In this document: in pieces, positions 51,484 through 60,582 of the stretch
Layout: every line of letters starts with the position of its first letter
Position numbering within the stretch: position 1 is the stretch's first letter
From: Methylocystis sp. L43
GTDB lineage: Bacteria; Pseudomonadota; Alphaproteobacteria; Rhizobiales; Beijerinckiaceae
Length of the DNA: 64,000 nucleotides
Direction: 5' to 3'
Assembly: GCF_015709525.1 (NCBI RefSeq)
Contig: NZ_JADNRA010000030.1
Location: 1-64,000 of the forward strand
Made by a program: the position numbers and the translations under genes
Notes under the pieces: generated by a model
What the model saw: the letters and a program-made list of their open reading frames with translations, nothing else
The model's database searches: none
What the model was told of the DNA's origin: nothing

Positions 51484-52850
51484 TGGCCAGCGATATTTTG
51501 ATCGTCGACGATGAAGAGGACATCAGAGAGCTTGTCGCCGGAATTCTGAGCGACGAAGGGCACGGGGTCCGCACCGCCAAAGACTCCGATGAAGCGCTTG
51601 CGGCGATCGCAAGCCGGCGTCCGCATCTCGTTTTTCTCGACATCTGGCTCCAGGGGTCTCGGCTCGACGGCCTCCAAGTGCTCGAAGTCGCGCAGAAGCA
51701 GCACAAGGGCTTGCCTGTCGTCATGATCTCGGGCCACGGCAACATCGAAACCGCGGTCAGCGCGATCAAGATCGGCGCATACGACTTTATCGAAAAGCCC
51801 TTCAAGGCGGATCGGCTGGTGCTCGTCGCCGAACGGGCGCTCGAAGCCTATCAGCTGCGGCGCGAACTTTCCGCGCTGCGCCAGCGGGCTGGAGCCTTCG
51901 ACCGCATCGTCGGCGATTCCCCGGCGGCGCATCAGCTGCAGCAGCTCATTGGCCGCGTCGCACCTGTGAATTCGCGCGTGCTGATCACCGGCGCGCCTGG
52001 GACAGGCAAGGAACTCGCCGCTCGCTGCATCCACGAGGCGTCGAGCCGCGCCGGCGGGCCGTTCGTCGTCATCAATTCGGCCACGATCACGCCGGACAAC
52101 ATGGAAATCGAGCTTTTCGGTCGCGAGGGCGCCGACGGCGAGCGCAAGATCGGCGCGCTTGAGGAGGCGCATGGCGGGACGCTGTTCCTCGACGAAATCG
52201 CCGACATGCCGAAGGATTCCCAGGCGAAAATCCTGCGCGTGCTGGTCGATCAGACCTTTCAGCGGGTCGGCGGATCGAACAAGGTCGAGGTCGACGTGCG
52301 CATTATCTCGTCCTCGGCGCGCGATCTCGCGTCGGCGATCGAAGAGGGAACGCTGCGCGAGGATCTGTTTCATCGCCTCGCGGTGGTGCCGATCCGGATT
52401 CCCTCGCTTGCGGAACGGCGCGAGGACATCCCGGCGCTCATCGACTATTTCATGGAGAATATGTCGCTCGCTTCCGGCATGCCGCGCCGACGGATCTCGG
52501 AAGACGCCCTCGCGATCCTGCAGTTGCACGACTGGCCCGGCAACATCCGCCAGTTGAGAAATAATGTAGAGCGCCTGATGATTCTCACGTCTGGCGATTC
52601 CAGCGCGACGATCACGGCCGAAATGCTGCCGGCCGATGTCGGCGAACTCGTGCCCGCGACTCCCGCCGGCGTGCGCGGCGAGAAACTGATGAGCCTGCCG
52701 CTAAGAGAGGCGCGGGAAGTGTTCGAGCGCGAATACCTCGTGGCTCAGCTCAATCGCTTCTCTGGGAATATCTCCCGAACGGCGGAGTTCATCGGCATGG
52801 AGCGTTCGGCCTTACATCGAAAACTTAAGTCGCTCTCGGTCGAGTCATAG
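51483..52850 (+). CDS. ntrX: Response regulator NtrX
   Basis: A 455-residue NtrC-like regulator. Receiver aspartate D53 is in LVFLDIWLQG. The AAA+ domain has Walker A GAPGTGKE and Walker [12 protein letters not shown], but the segment between them reads ELFGREGADGERKIGALEEA, without the GAFTGA motif. The C-terminal Fis-like helix-turn-helix (NRFSGNISRTAEFIGMERSALHRKL) is intact. NtrX proteins of alphaproteobacteria can act with sigma-70 rather than sigma-54, consistent with the missing loop. Confidence 0.95.
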   Translation: MASDILIVDDEEDIRELVAGILSDEGHGVRTAKDSDEALAAIASRRPHLVFLDIWLQGSRLDGLQVLEVAQKQHKGLPVVMISGHGNIETAVSAIKIGAYDFIEKPFKADRLVLVAERALEAYQLRRELSALRQRAGAFDRIVGDSPAAHQLQQLIGRVAPVNSRVLITGAPGTGKELAARCIHEASSRAGGPFVVINSATITPDNMEIELFGREGADGERKIGALEEAHGGTLFLDEIADMPKDSQAKILRVLVDQTFQRVGGSNKVEVDVRIISSSARDLASAIEEGTLREDLFHRLAVVPIRIPSLAERREDIPALIDYFMENMSLASGMPRRRISEDALAILQLHDWPGNIRQLRNNVERLMILTSGDSSATITAEMLPADVGELVPATPAGVRGEKLMSLPLREAREVFEREYLVAQLNRFSGNISRTAEFIGMERSALHRKLKSLSVES

Positions 52851-53079
52851 AAACATTAACTTAAGTGAGCTAGTTAAAGCGCTGCATTATGTTGGCGGCA
52901 AGAGCTGGCGCAGAGTTAAAGCCAAGCGCTTGCCATCAATTGGCGGCGGAAAGCGCTCGAGTTGCGCCTTGCGCTTCGCCATTTGAAAGGTTCTAATGAA
53001 CACGGCGGCGAAAAAAGAAGAACGATCCCCTGGGGGCGGCGTCATTCCGCTCGGCTCAAAAAACAGAACAGGACAGCCG

Positions 53080-53343
53080 ATGTCGTCAGAGCGTTCGCAG
53101 AATCTGCAAGATACATTTTTGAATTTCGTCAGGAAGAATAAAGTCCCGCTCACGATCTTCCTCGTCAATGGCGTCAAGCTCCAGGGAATCGTCACCTGGT
53201 TCGATAATTTTTGCCTGTTGCTGAGACGAGACGGGCATTCTCAGCTCGTCTACAAGCACGCCATCTCGACGATCATGCCCGGACACCCCATACAAATGTT
53301 TGAGCCGGGCGACGACGAGGGCCAGGCCGACAAGCAGCGGTAG
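53080..53343 (+). CDS. hfq: RNA chaperone Hfq
   Basis: An 87-residue Sm-like hexameric RNA chaperone joining small RNAs to mRNAs. The Sm1 motif is [22 protein letters not shown] followed by [14 protein letters not shown], and the Sm2 motif contains YKHAISTI (YKHA is the Hfq signature). The tail is short and acidic, as in other alphaproteobacteria. The ATG at 53080 has AGGA upstream. About 230 bases separate it from ntrX, enough for its own promoter. Confidence 0.97.
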   Translation: MSSERSQNLQDTFLNFVRKNKVPLTIFLVNGVKLQGIVTWFDNFCLLLRRDGHSQLVYKHAISTIMPGHPIQMFEPGDDEGQADKQR

Positions 53344-53347
53344 GCGA

Positions 53348-54712
53348 TTGAAGGCTGACAGCGGAGCAGATAACGGGACGACGCCGAACGGCGCCGGCGC
53401 CCGCGCATTGGTTGTTGGTCCCTACGTGGCCCACGGCGGCGCGGCGCGTGCCCGCGACACGGCGGCGCGTCTCATGGAGGCGGTGGGGCTCGCCGAGGCG
53501 ATCGACCTCGATGTCGTCGGTCAACTGCCCATATCGCTGAACGAGGTTCGACCGGCGACGTACCTGGGCAAGGGCAAGGTCGAAGAGATCGGCGAACTCG
53601 TCAAGTCGAAGGACGCCGCGCTCGTAAGCATGGACTGCCAGCTCTCGCCCGTGCAGCAACGCAATCTCGAAAGGGCCTGGGACGCCAAGGTCATCGACCG
53701 GACCGGGCTGATTCTCGAAATTTTCGGCGAGCGCGCCCGAACTAAGGAGGGCGCGCTGCAGGTCGAACTCGCGCATCTTGCCTATCAGAAGTCGCGACTC
53801 GTCCGCTCCTGGACCCACCTTGAACGCCAGCGTGGCGGTTTCGGCTTTCTCGGCGGCCCGGGCGAAACGCAGATCGAGACGGATCGACGCCTGATCGAGG
53901 AGCGGATGCGGCGCATCGAGCACGATCTTGAAAAGGTGAAGCGCACGCGCGCGCTGCATCGTAAGACGCGGCGCGACATTCCCTATCCGGTGGTCGCGCT
54001 CGTCGGCTACACGAACGCCGGAAAATCCACGCTTTTCAACCGCCTGACCAAGGCCGAGGTGCTGGCGCAGGACATGCTGTTCGCGACCCTCGATCCGACG
54101 CTGCGCCAGATCAAACTGCCGCATGGCGCGCGCGTCCTGCTCTCCGACACGGTGGGATTCATCTCCGACCTGCCCACCATGCTCGTCTCCGCCTTTCGGG
54201 CGACGCTCGAAGAAGTGACGCTCGCCGACGTCGTTCTCCACGTCCGCGACGTCTCGCACGAAGATTGGGAAGCGCAGGCGAAAGACGTCGAGTCGATCCT
54301 GAGCGAACTCGGTCTGAAAGGCGAGGCCGAAGGGCGCGTTTTGGAAGTTTGGAACAAGATCGACGCGCTCGATCCGGAACGGCTTTCGGCGCTGCAACTC
54401 GCCGTTAGCGGGATCGAGTCTCAACGCCGGCCGACGCTCGTATCAGCCTTGACCGGGCAGGGGCTCGATGAGTTGCTGGCAAGAATCGAGTCCACGCTGG
54501 CGGCGGGACGCGTTCGATTTGAAATGGACCTCGACGCCGCCGACGGCGAAGGGCTCGCCTGGCTTCACGCCCATACCGAAGTGCTCGAACGCGAAGCGTT
54601 GCCGGAGGGCGGCGTCCATCTCGTCGTGCGTATCGATCCTGAGCGTTCGGAGAGCTTCGCGAGGCGGTTCCCGCAGGCCGAAATTATCCCCGAAGCCGGA
54701 GCGGGGCGCTGA
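53348..54712 (+). CDS. hflX: Ribosome-associated GTPase HflX
   Basis: A 454-residue GTPase that splits stalled or hibernating ribosomes. The N-terminal HflX domain has YLGKGKVEEI, SPVQQRNLE and DRTGLILEIFGERA; a coiled linker with GGPGETQIETDRR leads to the G domain: G1 GYTNAGKST, G3 DTVGFI, and G4 NKID. I use the TTG at 53348, five bases after hfq; earlier in-frame starts lie within hfq. The hfq-hflX pair is conserved and probably one transcript. Confidence 0.93.
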   Translation: MKADSGADNGTTPNGAGARALVVGPYVAHGGAARARDTAARLMEAVGLAEAIDLDVVGQLPISLNEVRPATYLGKGKVEEIGELVKSKDAALVSMDCQLSPVQQRNLERAWDAKVIDRTGLILEIFGERARTKEGALQVELAHLAYQKSRLVRSWTHLERQRGGFGFLGGPGETQIETDRRLIEERMRRIEHDLEKVKRTRALHRKTRRDIPYPVVALVGYTNAGKSTLFNRLTKAEVLAQDMLFATLDPTLRQIKLPHGARVLLSDTVGFISDLPTMLVSAFRATLEEVTLADVVLHVRDVSHEDWEAQAKDVESILSELGLKGEAEGRVLEVWNKIDALDPERLSALQLAVSGIESQRRPTLVSALTGQGLDELLARIESTLAAGRVRFEMDLDAADGEGLAWLHAHTEVLEREALPEGGVHLVVRIDPERSESFARRFPQAEIIPEAGAGR

Positions 54713-54752
54713 TAACGGGCGCGCCGCAACCTTCAAACGTTTGAGTGTGTCA

Positions 54753-55574
54753 TCAGCGCGGCTTGCGCTCAGCGCCTTTCGCCTCGACCCACAAGTCTTC
54801 CATCTCGTCGAGAGACGCCGCTTCAGGCGAACGGCCCATCTCCTTGAGACGCTGCTCGATGTGGTGGAACCGCCGCTCGAATTTCGCGTTGGCGGAGCGA
54901 AGCGCCTGCTCGGCATCGACCCTGGCGTGGCGCGCAAGATTGGCGACGACAAACAGCAGATCGCCGATCTCCTCTTCGAGCGCCGGCGAAGCCTTTGCGC
55001 CAGGAAGGGCGAGTTCCGCGGCGACTTCCTCGGTTTCCTCGCGAATCTTGCCAAGAACCTGCTGCGCGTCGTCCCAGTCGAAGCCGACCGCGGACGCCTT
55101 CTGTTGCAGCTTCAGCGCGCGCGTCAGCGCGGGCAGGGCGAGCGGCACGCCGTCAAGCAGACTGGCCGGCGGCGCGCCCTGCTTCGCCGCCTTCTCGCGC
55201 GCTTTGATTGCGCTCCACTGCGTGGTCACGCCGTCGGCGTCGAGAGACTGGGCGTCGCCGAAAACGTGAGGATGCCGGCGAATGAGCTTGTCGCAGATCG
55301 CGTCGACGACGTCCTTGAAGGCGAAAACCTCCTGCTCCTGCGCCATTCGTGCATGGAACACCACCTGCAAGAGGAGATCGCCTAACTCGTCTTTGAGATC
55401 GGTAAGATCGTTGCGCTCGATGGCGTCGGCGACTTCATAGGCTTCTTCGATCGTATAGGGCGCGATCGAGCGGAAATCCTGCTCAAGATCCCAGGGACAA
55501 CCGCTGCCGGGCGTGCGCAGCGCCGCCATGATTTCGATCAGTCTGGCGACATCGCCGTGCGGTCGGCCGGACAT
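54753..55574 (-). CDS. mazG: Nucleoside triphosphate pyrophosphohydrolase MazG
   Basis: A 273-residue enzyme with two MazG domains that hydrolyses NTPs to NMPs and pyrophosphate. The first copy has CPWDLEQDFRSIAPYTIEEAYEV and the metal-binding ELGDLLLQVVFHARMAQE; the second has REETEEV and EEEIGDLLFVVANLARH. Start at 55574 by homology and a GGGGAAA site. It converges on hflX with 40 bases between the stop codons. Confidence 0.94.
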   Translation of the reverse strand: MSGRPHGDVARLIEIMAALRTPGSGCPWDLEQDFRSIAPYTIEEAYEVADAIERNDLTDLKDELGDLLLQVVFHARMAQEQEVFAFKDVVDAICDKLIRRHPHVFGDAQSLDADGVTTQWSAIKAREKAAKQGAPPASLLDGVPLALPALTRALKLQQKASAVGFDWDDAQQVLGKIREETEEVAAELALPGAKASPALEEEIGDLLFVVANLARHARVDAEQALRSANAKFERRFHHIEQRLKEMGRSPEAASLDEMEDLWVEAKGAERKPR

Positions 55575-55582
55575 GAGGTTTC

Positions 55583-55625
55583 CCCAAAAGAAAAGCGCCG
55601 CGGCCCTCAAGGAGGATCGCGGCGC
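55583..55625 (-). terminator. Intrinsic terminator of the second cold-shock gene
   Basis: On the minus strand an 8-base perfect stem GCGCCGCG ... CGCGGCGC around a 15-base loop is followed by TTTTCTTTT. It starts about 20 bases after the cold-shock stop codon and ends just before the mazG start, so it separates the two transcripts. Confidence 0.8.
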
Positions 55626-55645
55626 GCGGATCTACGGAGCGAGGC

Positions 55646-56311
55646 TTAATCCAGGATGATCGACAGCGCTTCTCTGCCTTTCGCCGTATCGACGACCTGC
55701 ATCGTGACCGGCTGGCCCTCGGCGAGCCGGTTCACGCCGGATGGACCCAGAATCGAAATATGGACGAAGACGTCTTTGCCGCCGTCGTTCGACTGCACGA
55801 AGCCGAAGCCCTTCGTCTCGTCGAACCATTTGACCTTGCCGGAGACCGGAACGGCGGTCGATGGATCGGGCGACTGGCGTCGGGGCCGGGGGCTGTCAAA
55901 ACCGCCGCCTGCGCGCGGCGGCGGCGGCGGCGCCCGCTCAGCGGCGCCGGCCAAATCGACCTCGAGAATGCGGGCCACTTGCTGGCCCTTCACCGAACTC
56001 GTGACTTGCACCTGCAATTTCGCGCCGGGCGGCAGCGTGTCATATCCCGCCGCCTGAACGGCGCCGATATGGAGGAAGGCGTCGCCGGTGCCATTGGCAA
56101 GCTCTACGAAGCCGAAGCCCTTGTCGGTCTTGAACCACTTCACGATGGCGTCGACTGCTGGCTCGTTCGACATCGGCGGCGGCGCATCTGGAAATCCGCC
56201 GCCAAAGGGTGATCGCGGCGCGCGGCTCGTGCGCGGCGAATCATAGCTATACGGAGCGTCGTCATCAAATCCGCGCTTGCGGGGGCCCCGGAAATCTCTA
56301 CCTTTGCTCAT
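55646..56311 (-). CDS. Protein with two cold-shock domains (second paralogue)
   Basis: A 221-residue protein. An N-terminal low-complexity Arg/Pro/Ser segment (about 1-50) is followed by one cold-shock domain (about 55-120; AIVKWFKTDKGFGFVEL, AFLHIGAV) and, after a proline-rich linker, a second (about 155-221; GKVKWFDETKGFGFVQS, VFVHISIL). Both keep the nucleic-acid-binding aromatic motifs. The Arg-rich start differs from the protein encoded at 23967-24548. Probably an RNA chaperone. Confidence 0.9.
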   Translation of the reverse strand: MSKGRDFRGPRKRGFDDDAPYSYDSPRTSRAPRSPFGGGFPDAPPPMSNEPAVDAIVKWFKTDKGFGFVELANGTGDAFLHIGAVQAAGYDTLPPGAKLQVQVTSSVKGQQVARILEVDLAGAAERAPPPPPRAGGGFDSPRPRRQSPDPSTAVPVSGKVKWFDETKGFGFVQSNDGGKDVFVHISILGPSGVNRLAEGQPVTMQVVDTAKGREALSIILD

Positions 56312-56882
56312 GTCTACCTGCTCGTCTCCGCCAAAAACGGCAAGACCGCTATGCCAACCTTGTGCGCCCAACCGCTCCAGTTTGCGCGTCTCAAAAAACG
56401 CGCGCGCCCGGAAACGACGATGATGTGCCTCTTGAATGCCATATAGTCCCGCGCAGCGAGCCTTTTACCAGAGTTTCGCCCCGGAAGGCCAGAGAATTCC
56501 GTGGGGTGATCCAAAAATCCAAACAGTCGCCATGGTTTGACAATGGCGTCCAATTCCCGCGCCCGCAGGAATGTTTGCGTTTGCAGGAGTTTAGATGCGC
56601 TGCGCGGGTGGGATTGACGCGCCGCCAACTGAGCCCGCGCCACATCGCCAACACAAAGCGTCATCCGACGACGCGGACGCGGCGTTCCGCCCGGCGACCG
56701 CAAAGACATGCAAGGCAAGACAAGCAAAGCAAGGCACACAGAGCAATCGGGCAAGCCGTCGCCGCAGAACTTCCGGGTAACGAAAGGCAAGAGCGGATGG
56801 CGCCGGCGGGATCCCTCATCCGCGATTCGCATAATCCATATTATGGAATGTAATTCTGTTGTGTTTGGCGGTGCGTCCGGCG
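56312..56882. other. Intergenic region without a supported gene
   Basis: About 570 bases between the cold-shock gene and the MBL hydrolase gene, both on the minus strand. Reading frames here lack family resemblance or ribosome sites. It probably includes a long cold-shock mRNA leader. One short palindrome, TCCATA-T-TATGGA (56835-56847), lies 35 bases after the MBL stop. No RNA gene is recognised. Confidence 0.5.
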
Positions 56883-57677
56883 TCAGACTTCGAGCGCCAT
56901 GCCATCAAATGCCGGCGTCACGTTCTCGGGCAGCGTCACGGCGAGCGCGTCGTAATCGAGATCGACGTGCAGATCCGTCAGCACGGCGCGCTTGGGCTTG
57001 AAATGCGCGATGAACTCCAGCGCCTGACTGACGGACAGATGCGTGCCGTGCCGCTGATGGCGCAGCGCGTCGATAATCCATAAATCGAGCCCTTCCAGAT
57101 ACTGAACGCTCTCTGGTGGAATCGCATGAAGATCCGGCGTATAGGCGACATTGTCGAAGCGAAAGCCGAGTGCGTCCATGTCGCCATGGTCCAGGCGAAA
57201 AGGCGTGCCGACGATGGCGCCGCCAGGTCCTTCGACCGTCTCGGCGCGCCCCAGATGCAACCGATGTTCGGTCATCAGCGGCGGATAAAAGCTGCCCGGC
57301 GGCGTCTTGAAGATGTAGTCGAACTTCTGGGCGAAGGACCGCGAAGTCGGCTCGTCCATATAGGCCGGGATTCGCCGTCCGCTCAGAATGACCAAGCCGC
57401 GCAAGTCGTCGACGCCATGGGTGTGGTCGGCGTGGGGATGGGTATAGAAGACCGCGTCGAGCCGCTTGACGTCGGCGTCGATAAGTTGCTCGCGCAGATC
57501 GGGTCCGGTGTCCACGAGCACTTGCGTCGCTGCGTCGGCAGGGCCGCGCGTGACGAGTATCGAGCAGCGCCGGCGCCGATTTTTCGGATTGTCCGGATCG
57601 CACTTTCCCCAGCCCTGCCCGACTCGCGGCACGCCGCCCGACGAGCCGCACCCAAGAATCCTGATTCTCAGGCTCAC
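56883..57677 (-). CDS. MBL-fold metallo-hydrolase (PhnP-like)
   Basis: A 264-residue metallo-beta-lactamase-fold enzyme. Metal ligands are in FYTHPHADHTHGVDDLR (H-x-H-x-D-H), with later D and H in LDHGDMDALG and LTDLHVDLD. The opening RILGCGSSGGVPRVGQGWGKCDP, with a loop rich in Gly and Cys, marks the PhnP/cyclic-phosphodiesterase-like branch. It overlaps tatD by four bases; a tatD-MBL pair downstream of metG is common in alphaproteobacteria. Substrate unknown. Confidence 0.9.
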   Translation of the reverse strand: MSLRIRILGCGSSGGVPRVGQGWGKCDPDNPKNRRRRCSILVTRGPADAATQVLVDTGPDLREQLIDADVKRLDAVFYTHPHADHTHGVDDLRGLVILSGRRIPAYMDEPTSRSFAQKFDYIFKTPPGSFYPPLMTEHRLHLGRAETVEGPGGAIVGTPFRLDHGDMDALGFRFDNVAYTPDLHAIPPESVQYLEGLDLWIIDALRHQRHGTHLSVSQALEFIAHFKPKRAVLTDLHVDLDYDALAVTLPENVTPAFDGMALEV

Positions 57678-58465
57678 GCGGCCGCGTCCAGGGGCGGCAT
57701 TTTGGAAAACAGCCGCAGCGCATTTTCAGTTGTGGCGACCGCAAGTTCGGCGGCGCTGATTCCCTTGACGTCGGCGAGCACGCGCGCGGTGTCGACGACG
57801 AAGGCCGGCTCATTGCGCTTGCCCCGATGGGGCGCCGGCGCAAGGAAGGGCGCGTCGGTTTCGACCAGCATGCGCTCCAGCGGCACGTCGCGGGCGATCT
57901 CGCGCAGATATTCGGCGTTCTTGAAGGTCACGACGCCGGAAAAGGAAATATAGAGGCCGAGCTGCAGCGCGGTTTGGGCGAGCGCGGGCCCGCTCGTGAA
58001 GCAATGGAGCAGGGCGGGGAAAGCCCCCTTCCCCATTTCGTCCTTTAGAATCTCGGCGCAATCGTCGTCCGCGTCGCGCGTATGAATGACGAGCGGCAGA
58101 CCGGTTTCGCGGGCGGCCTGAACGTGTATCCGGAAAATGCGCTGCGCCACGTCGCGCGGCGCGTGGTCATAGTGATAATCGAGGCCCGCTTCGCCCAGTC
58201 CGACGCATTTTGGATGCTGCGACAGACTCACCAGCGCCTCGACAGTCGGCTCGGCCTCTTCATGCGAATGGTGCGGATGCGTCCCGACGGTGCAAAAGAC
58301 CTCCGGGTAGGTTTCGGCGACCGCCTTTACGCGCTCGAAGCGCGACAGATGCGTTGAGATCGTGATCATTCTGGCGACGCCGCGCGCTTTCGCGCGGGCG
58401 ATCGTCTCCGCGAGTTCTGGCGCGAAATCGGGAAAGTCGAGGTGACAATGGGTATCGATGAGCAT
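57674..58465 (-). CDS. tatD: TatD-family metal-dependent deoxyribonuclease
   Basis: A 263-residue TIM-barrel hydrolase. Metal ligands are seen in LIDTHCHLDFPDF, GLGEAGLDYHYD, LVIHTRDADDD, LHCFTSG and ETDAPFLAP. TatD proteins are 3'-5' exonucleases or DNA-repair hydrolases. Its usual upstream neighbour, metG, is here separated by about 4 kb of other genes. The coding sequence overlaps the MBL gene start by four bases, so the two are coupled. Confidence 0.94.
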   Translation of the reverse strand: MLIDTHCHLDFPDFAPELAETIARAKARGVARMITISTHLSRFERVKAVAETYPEVFCTVGTHPHHSHEEAEPTVEALVSLSQHPKCVGLGEAGLDYHYDHAPRDVAQRIFRIHVQAARETGLPLVIHTRDADDDCAEILKDEMGKGAFPALLHCFTSGPALAQTALQLGLYISFSGVVTFKNAEYLREIARDVPLERMLVETDAPFLAPAPHRGKRNEPAFVVDTARVLADVKGISAAELAVATTENALRLFSKMPPLDAAA

Positions 58466-58722
58466 CAGACTCGGTCAGGAAAGAGCAACACGGAATGGCC
58501 TCGGGTGCGCGCGCTGGGTGCTTGATGACGCGCTTGGGCCAATGCGGCAATATGGCTCGGACGGCGGAAAACACAAATATTTAGCCTCAGGCTCCTTCGC
58601 GGCTCAGATGCGCGGCGCTATATTTTCTTGGCTATGCAACACGCCTTTCTCATCGCCGGCATCATGCGAGACCGTCACGGATCAAGCTCGGGCGGGACGT
58701 TGCAAGCGCGAGGAGCAGAAAC

Positions 58723-58989
58723 TTGACGCAGTCTTCCGCGCCGGACGGCGACGGCCGTCCGCTGGCGACGATCAAGGACGTGACGGACGTCCTCGGCGAC
58801 ATCGACGACGCGACGCTGTCGGCGATCATGGATCTGCGGCCAACGATCGCTGACGTCGAGGAGGCGGCCATGTGGATGTCCGGCGATCCGGACATCTTCG
58901 GCGCCGGCGCGCCGCTCAAGGACGTTGCGGGAGAAATCGTCTCACTGGTCGCCGGCGACGACGAAGAGAATCTTCCGCCCACGATATGA
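58723..58989 (+). CDS. Small acidic protein of unknown function
   Basis: An 88-residue soluble acidic protein from a TTG start, which is supported by GAGGAG nine bases upstream. The core is ATIKDVTDVLGDIDDATLSAIMDLRPTIADVEEA given here in part, predicted helical, and AAMWMSGDPDIFG. Short proteins of this kind occur in alphaproteobacteria without assigned function. It overlaps the CapA-like gene by four bases and should be translated together with it. Confidence 0.65.
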   Translation: MTQSSAPDGDGRPLATIKDVTDVLGDIDDATLSAIMDLRPTIADVEEAAMWMSGDPDIFGAGAPLKDVAGEIVSLVAGDDEENLPPTI

Positions 58990-60146
58990 GCGAAGCCGCG
59001 CCGCGGGGTGACGGCGCGCCGGCCGTCCGACTTTTCCTGTGCGGCGACGTGATGATCGGCCGAGGCGTCGATCAGATCCTTCCGTCGCCCTGCCCGCCGA
59101 ACCTCTATGAGGAATATGTTTCCTCGGCGCATGAATATGTTCGCCTGGCCGAAGCGGCGTCCGGGCCGATTCCGCGGCCGGTCGATCCTTCCTATATCTG
59201 GGGCGACGTGCTCGCCGAGCTTGAAACGCACGCGCCTGACGCGCGCATCATCAATCTCGAAACGAGCGTGACGCGCAGCGAGACGGCCGAACACAAGGCG
59301 ATCAATTATCGCGTCAGTCCGCAGAATGCGGAATGTCTGCGCGCCGCCGGAATCGATTGCTGCGCGCTCGCCAATAACCACGTTCTCGATTGGGGGCCCT
59401 CCGGCCTCCTTGAGACGCTCGGCGCGCTCGAGCGCCTAAATATCGCCGTCGCTGGAGCGGGACGCAGTATCGACGAAGCGCGGCGGCCGGCGATTATTGA
59501 GATCCCGAGCAAGGGACGGGTGGTCGTGCTGTCCTTCGCCCTGCCCGACAGCGGAACGCCCTTTGAGTGGGCGGCGACGCCGTCGTCGCCCGGCGTCAAT
59601 CTTCTGCCCGACCTTTCTGCGGAAAGCGCCGCCTTCGCCTGCGATCTGGCGCGGAGCGCGGCGCGGAGCGAAGATATTTTGGTGATGTCGATCCACTGGG
59701 GCTCGAACTGGGGCTATGGCGTTTCGAACGCCCAAAGACAATTCGCGCATCGGCTGATCGAAGACGCCGGCGCTTCCGTCGTCCATGGACATTCGTCCCA
59801 TCATGCGAGGGGATTCGAAGTTCATCGCAACCGCTTGGCGCTTTATGGCTGCGGCGACTTCCTCAACGACTATGAGGGCATCAGTGGCAACGAAGGCTAT
59901 CGCGGCGATCTTTCACTGATGCATTTCGTCGATCTCGATACAAACGGCGATCTCATCCAACTGAGATTGGTCCCGCTGCATATGCGGCGCTTTCGTCTCG
60001 AACGGGCCTCGACCGCCGACGCCGAATGGCTCGCGCAAACGCTCGATCGCGAAAGCGCGCCATTCGGCGTTCGCGTCCGGCGCCAACCAGATGGCGCGCT
60101 GTCGGCCTCCTGGTCCGGCGGCGAAGGAGCGCCGCGACGCTCGTGA
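58986..60146 (+). CDS. CapA-family (PGA synthesis-type) metallophosphatase-like protein
   Basis: A 386-residue protein of the CapA/PgsA family. The opening LFLCGDVMIGRGVD carries the metal-binding G-D of this calcineurin-like fold; NLETSVTRSE, ALANNHVLDWG, MSIHWGSNWGY and VVHGHSSHHARG supply the remaining Asn/His ligands. In Bacillus such proteins join poly-gamma-glutamate export, but stand-alone homologues with no capB or capC, as here, have unknown substrates. No signal peptide is seen, so it is probably cytosolic. Confidence 0.88.
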   Translation: MSEAAPRGDGAPAVRLFLCGDVMIGRGVDQILPSPCPPNLYEEYVSSAHEYVRLAEAASGPIPRPVDPSYIWGDVLAELETHAPDARIINLETSVTRSETAEHKAINYRVSPQNAECLRAAGIDCCALANNHVLDWGPSGLLETLGALERLNIAVAGAGRSIDEARRPAIIEIPSKGRVVVLSFALPDSGTPFEWAATPSSPGVNLLPDLSAESAAFACDLARSAARSEDILVMSIHWGSNWGYGVSNAQRQFAHRLIEDAGASVVHGHSSHHARGFEVHRNRLALYGCGDFLNDYEGISGNEGYRGDLSLMHFVDLDTNGDLIQLRLVPLHMRRFRLERASTADAEWLAQTLDRESAPFGVRVRRQPDGALSASWSGGEGAPRRS

Positions 60147-60203
60147 CGGGGAGGCCACGACTCCCCATCTGAGATTCATCGCGAGACAGGCGGAGTTTGA
60201 TCG

Positions 60204-60572
60204 ATGGCCATCATTCTCAATCACACCATCGTGCCGGCGCGCGACAATGATGCCGCGGCGCGCTGGTTCGCACGGATCTTCGGGCTGCGCTTCGACGGCG
60301 CCAAGGGTCATTTCGCGCCGGTGAAGGTCAATAGCGAACTCACCCTGCTGTTCGACAAGGATGAGGGCTTCGGCGCCAGCCATTACGCCTTCCACGTCAG
60401 CGACAAAGAATTTAACGAAATCTTCGGGCGCGTGAAGGACGAAGGCGTCGCCTTTGGCAGCGCGCCGGGTCGATTCACCGACGGCCAGCTCAACGACTGG
60501 AACGGCGGCCGCGGCGTCTATTTCAAAAGCCCTGACGGCCATGTGCTCGAGCTGATGACGCAGCCGCAGTAG
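60204..60572 (+). CDS. VOC/glyoxalase-fold protein
   Basis: A 122-residue vicinal-oxygen-chelate protein with the expected paired beta-alpha-beta-beta-beta modules: ILNHTIVPARDNDAAARWFARIFGL, then SHYAFHVSDKEFNEIFGRV and VYFKSPDGHVLELM. Metal-binding positions are partly filled by H6, H65-region and E119-region residues. The family includes glyoxalases, dioxygenases and resistance proteins; the substrate cannot be assigned. It follows the CapA gene by about 60 bases. Confidence 0.82.
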   Translation: MAIILNHTIVPARDNDAAARWFARIFGLRFDGAKGHFAPVKVNSELTLLFDKDEGFGASHYAFHVSDKEFNEIFGRVKDEGVAFGSAPGRFTDGQLNDWNGGRGVYFKSPDGHVLELMTQPQ

Positions 60573-60582
60573 CGCGCGCTCC

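Noticed and set aside
54443-55385. Open frames overlapping the hflX-mazG junction on both strands
   Set aside because: They are antisense or out of frame to hflX and mazG, whose motifs are intact.
56835-56847. Palindrome TCCATA-T-TATGGA as a regulator site
   Set aside because: It is short, lies after a stop codon rather than at a promoter, and no second copy is seen in the window.
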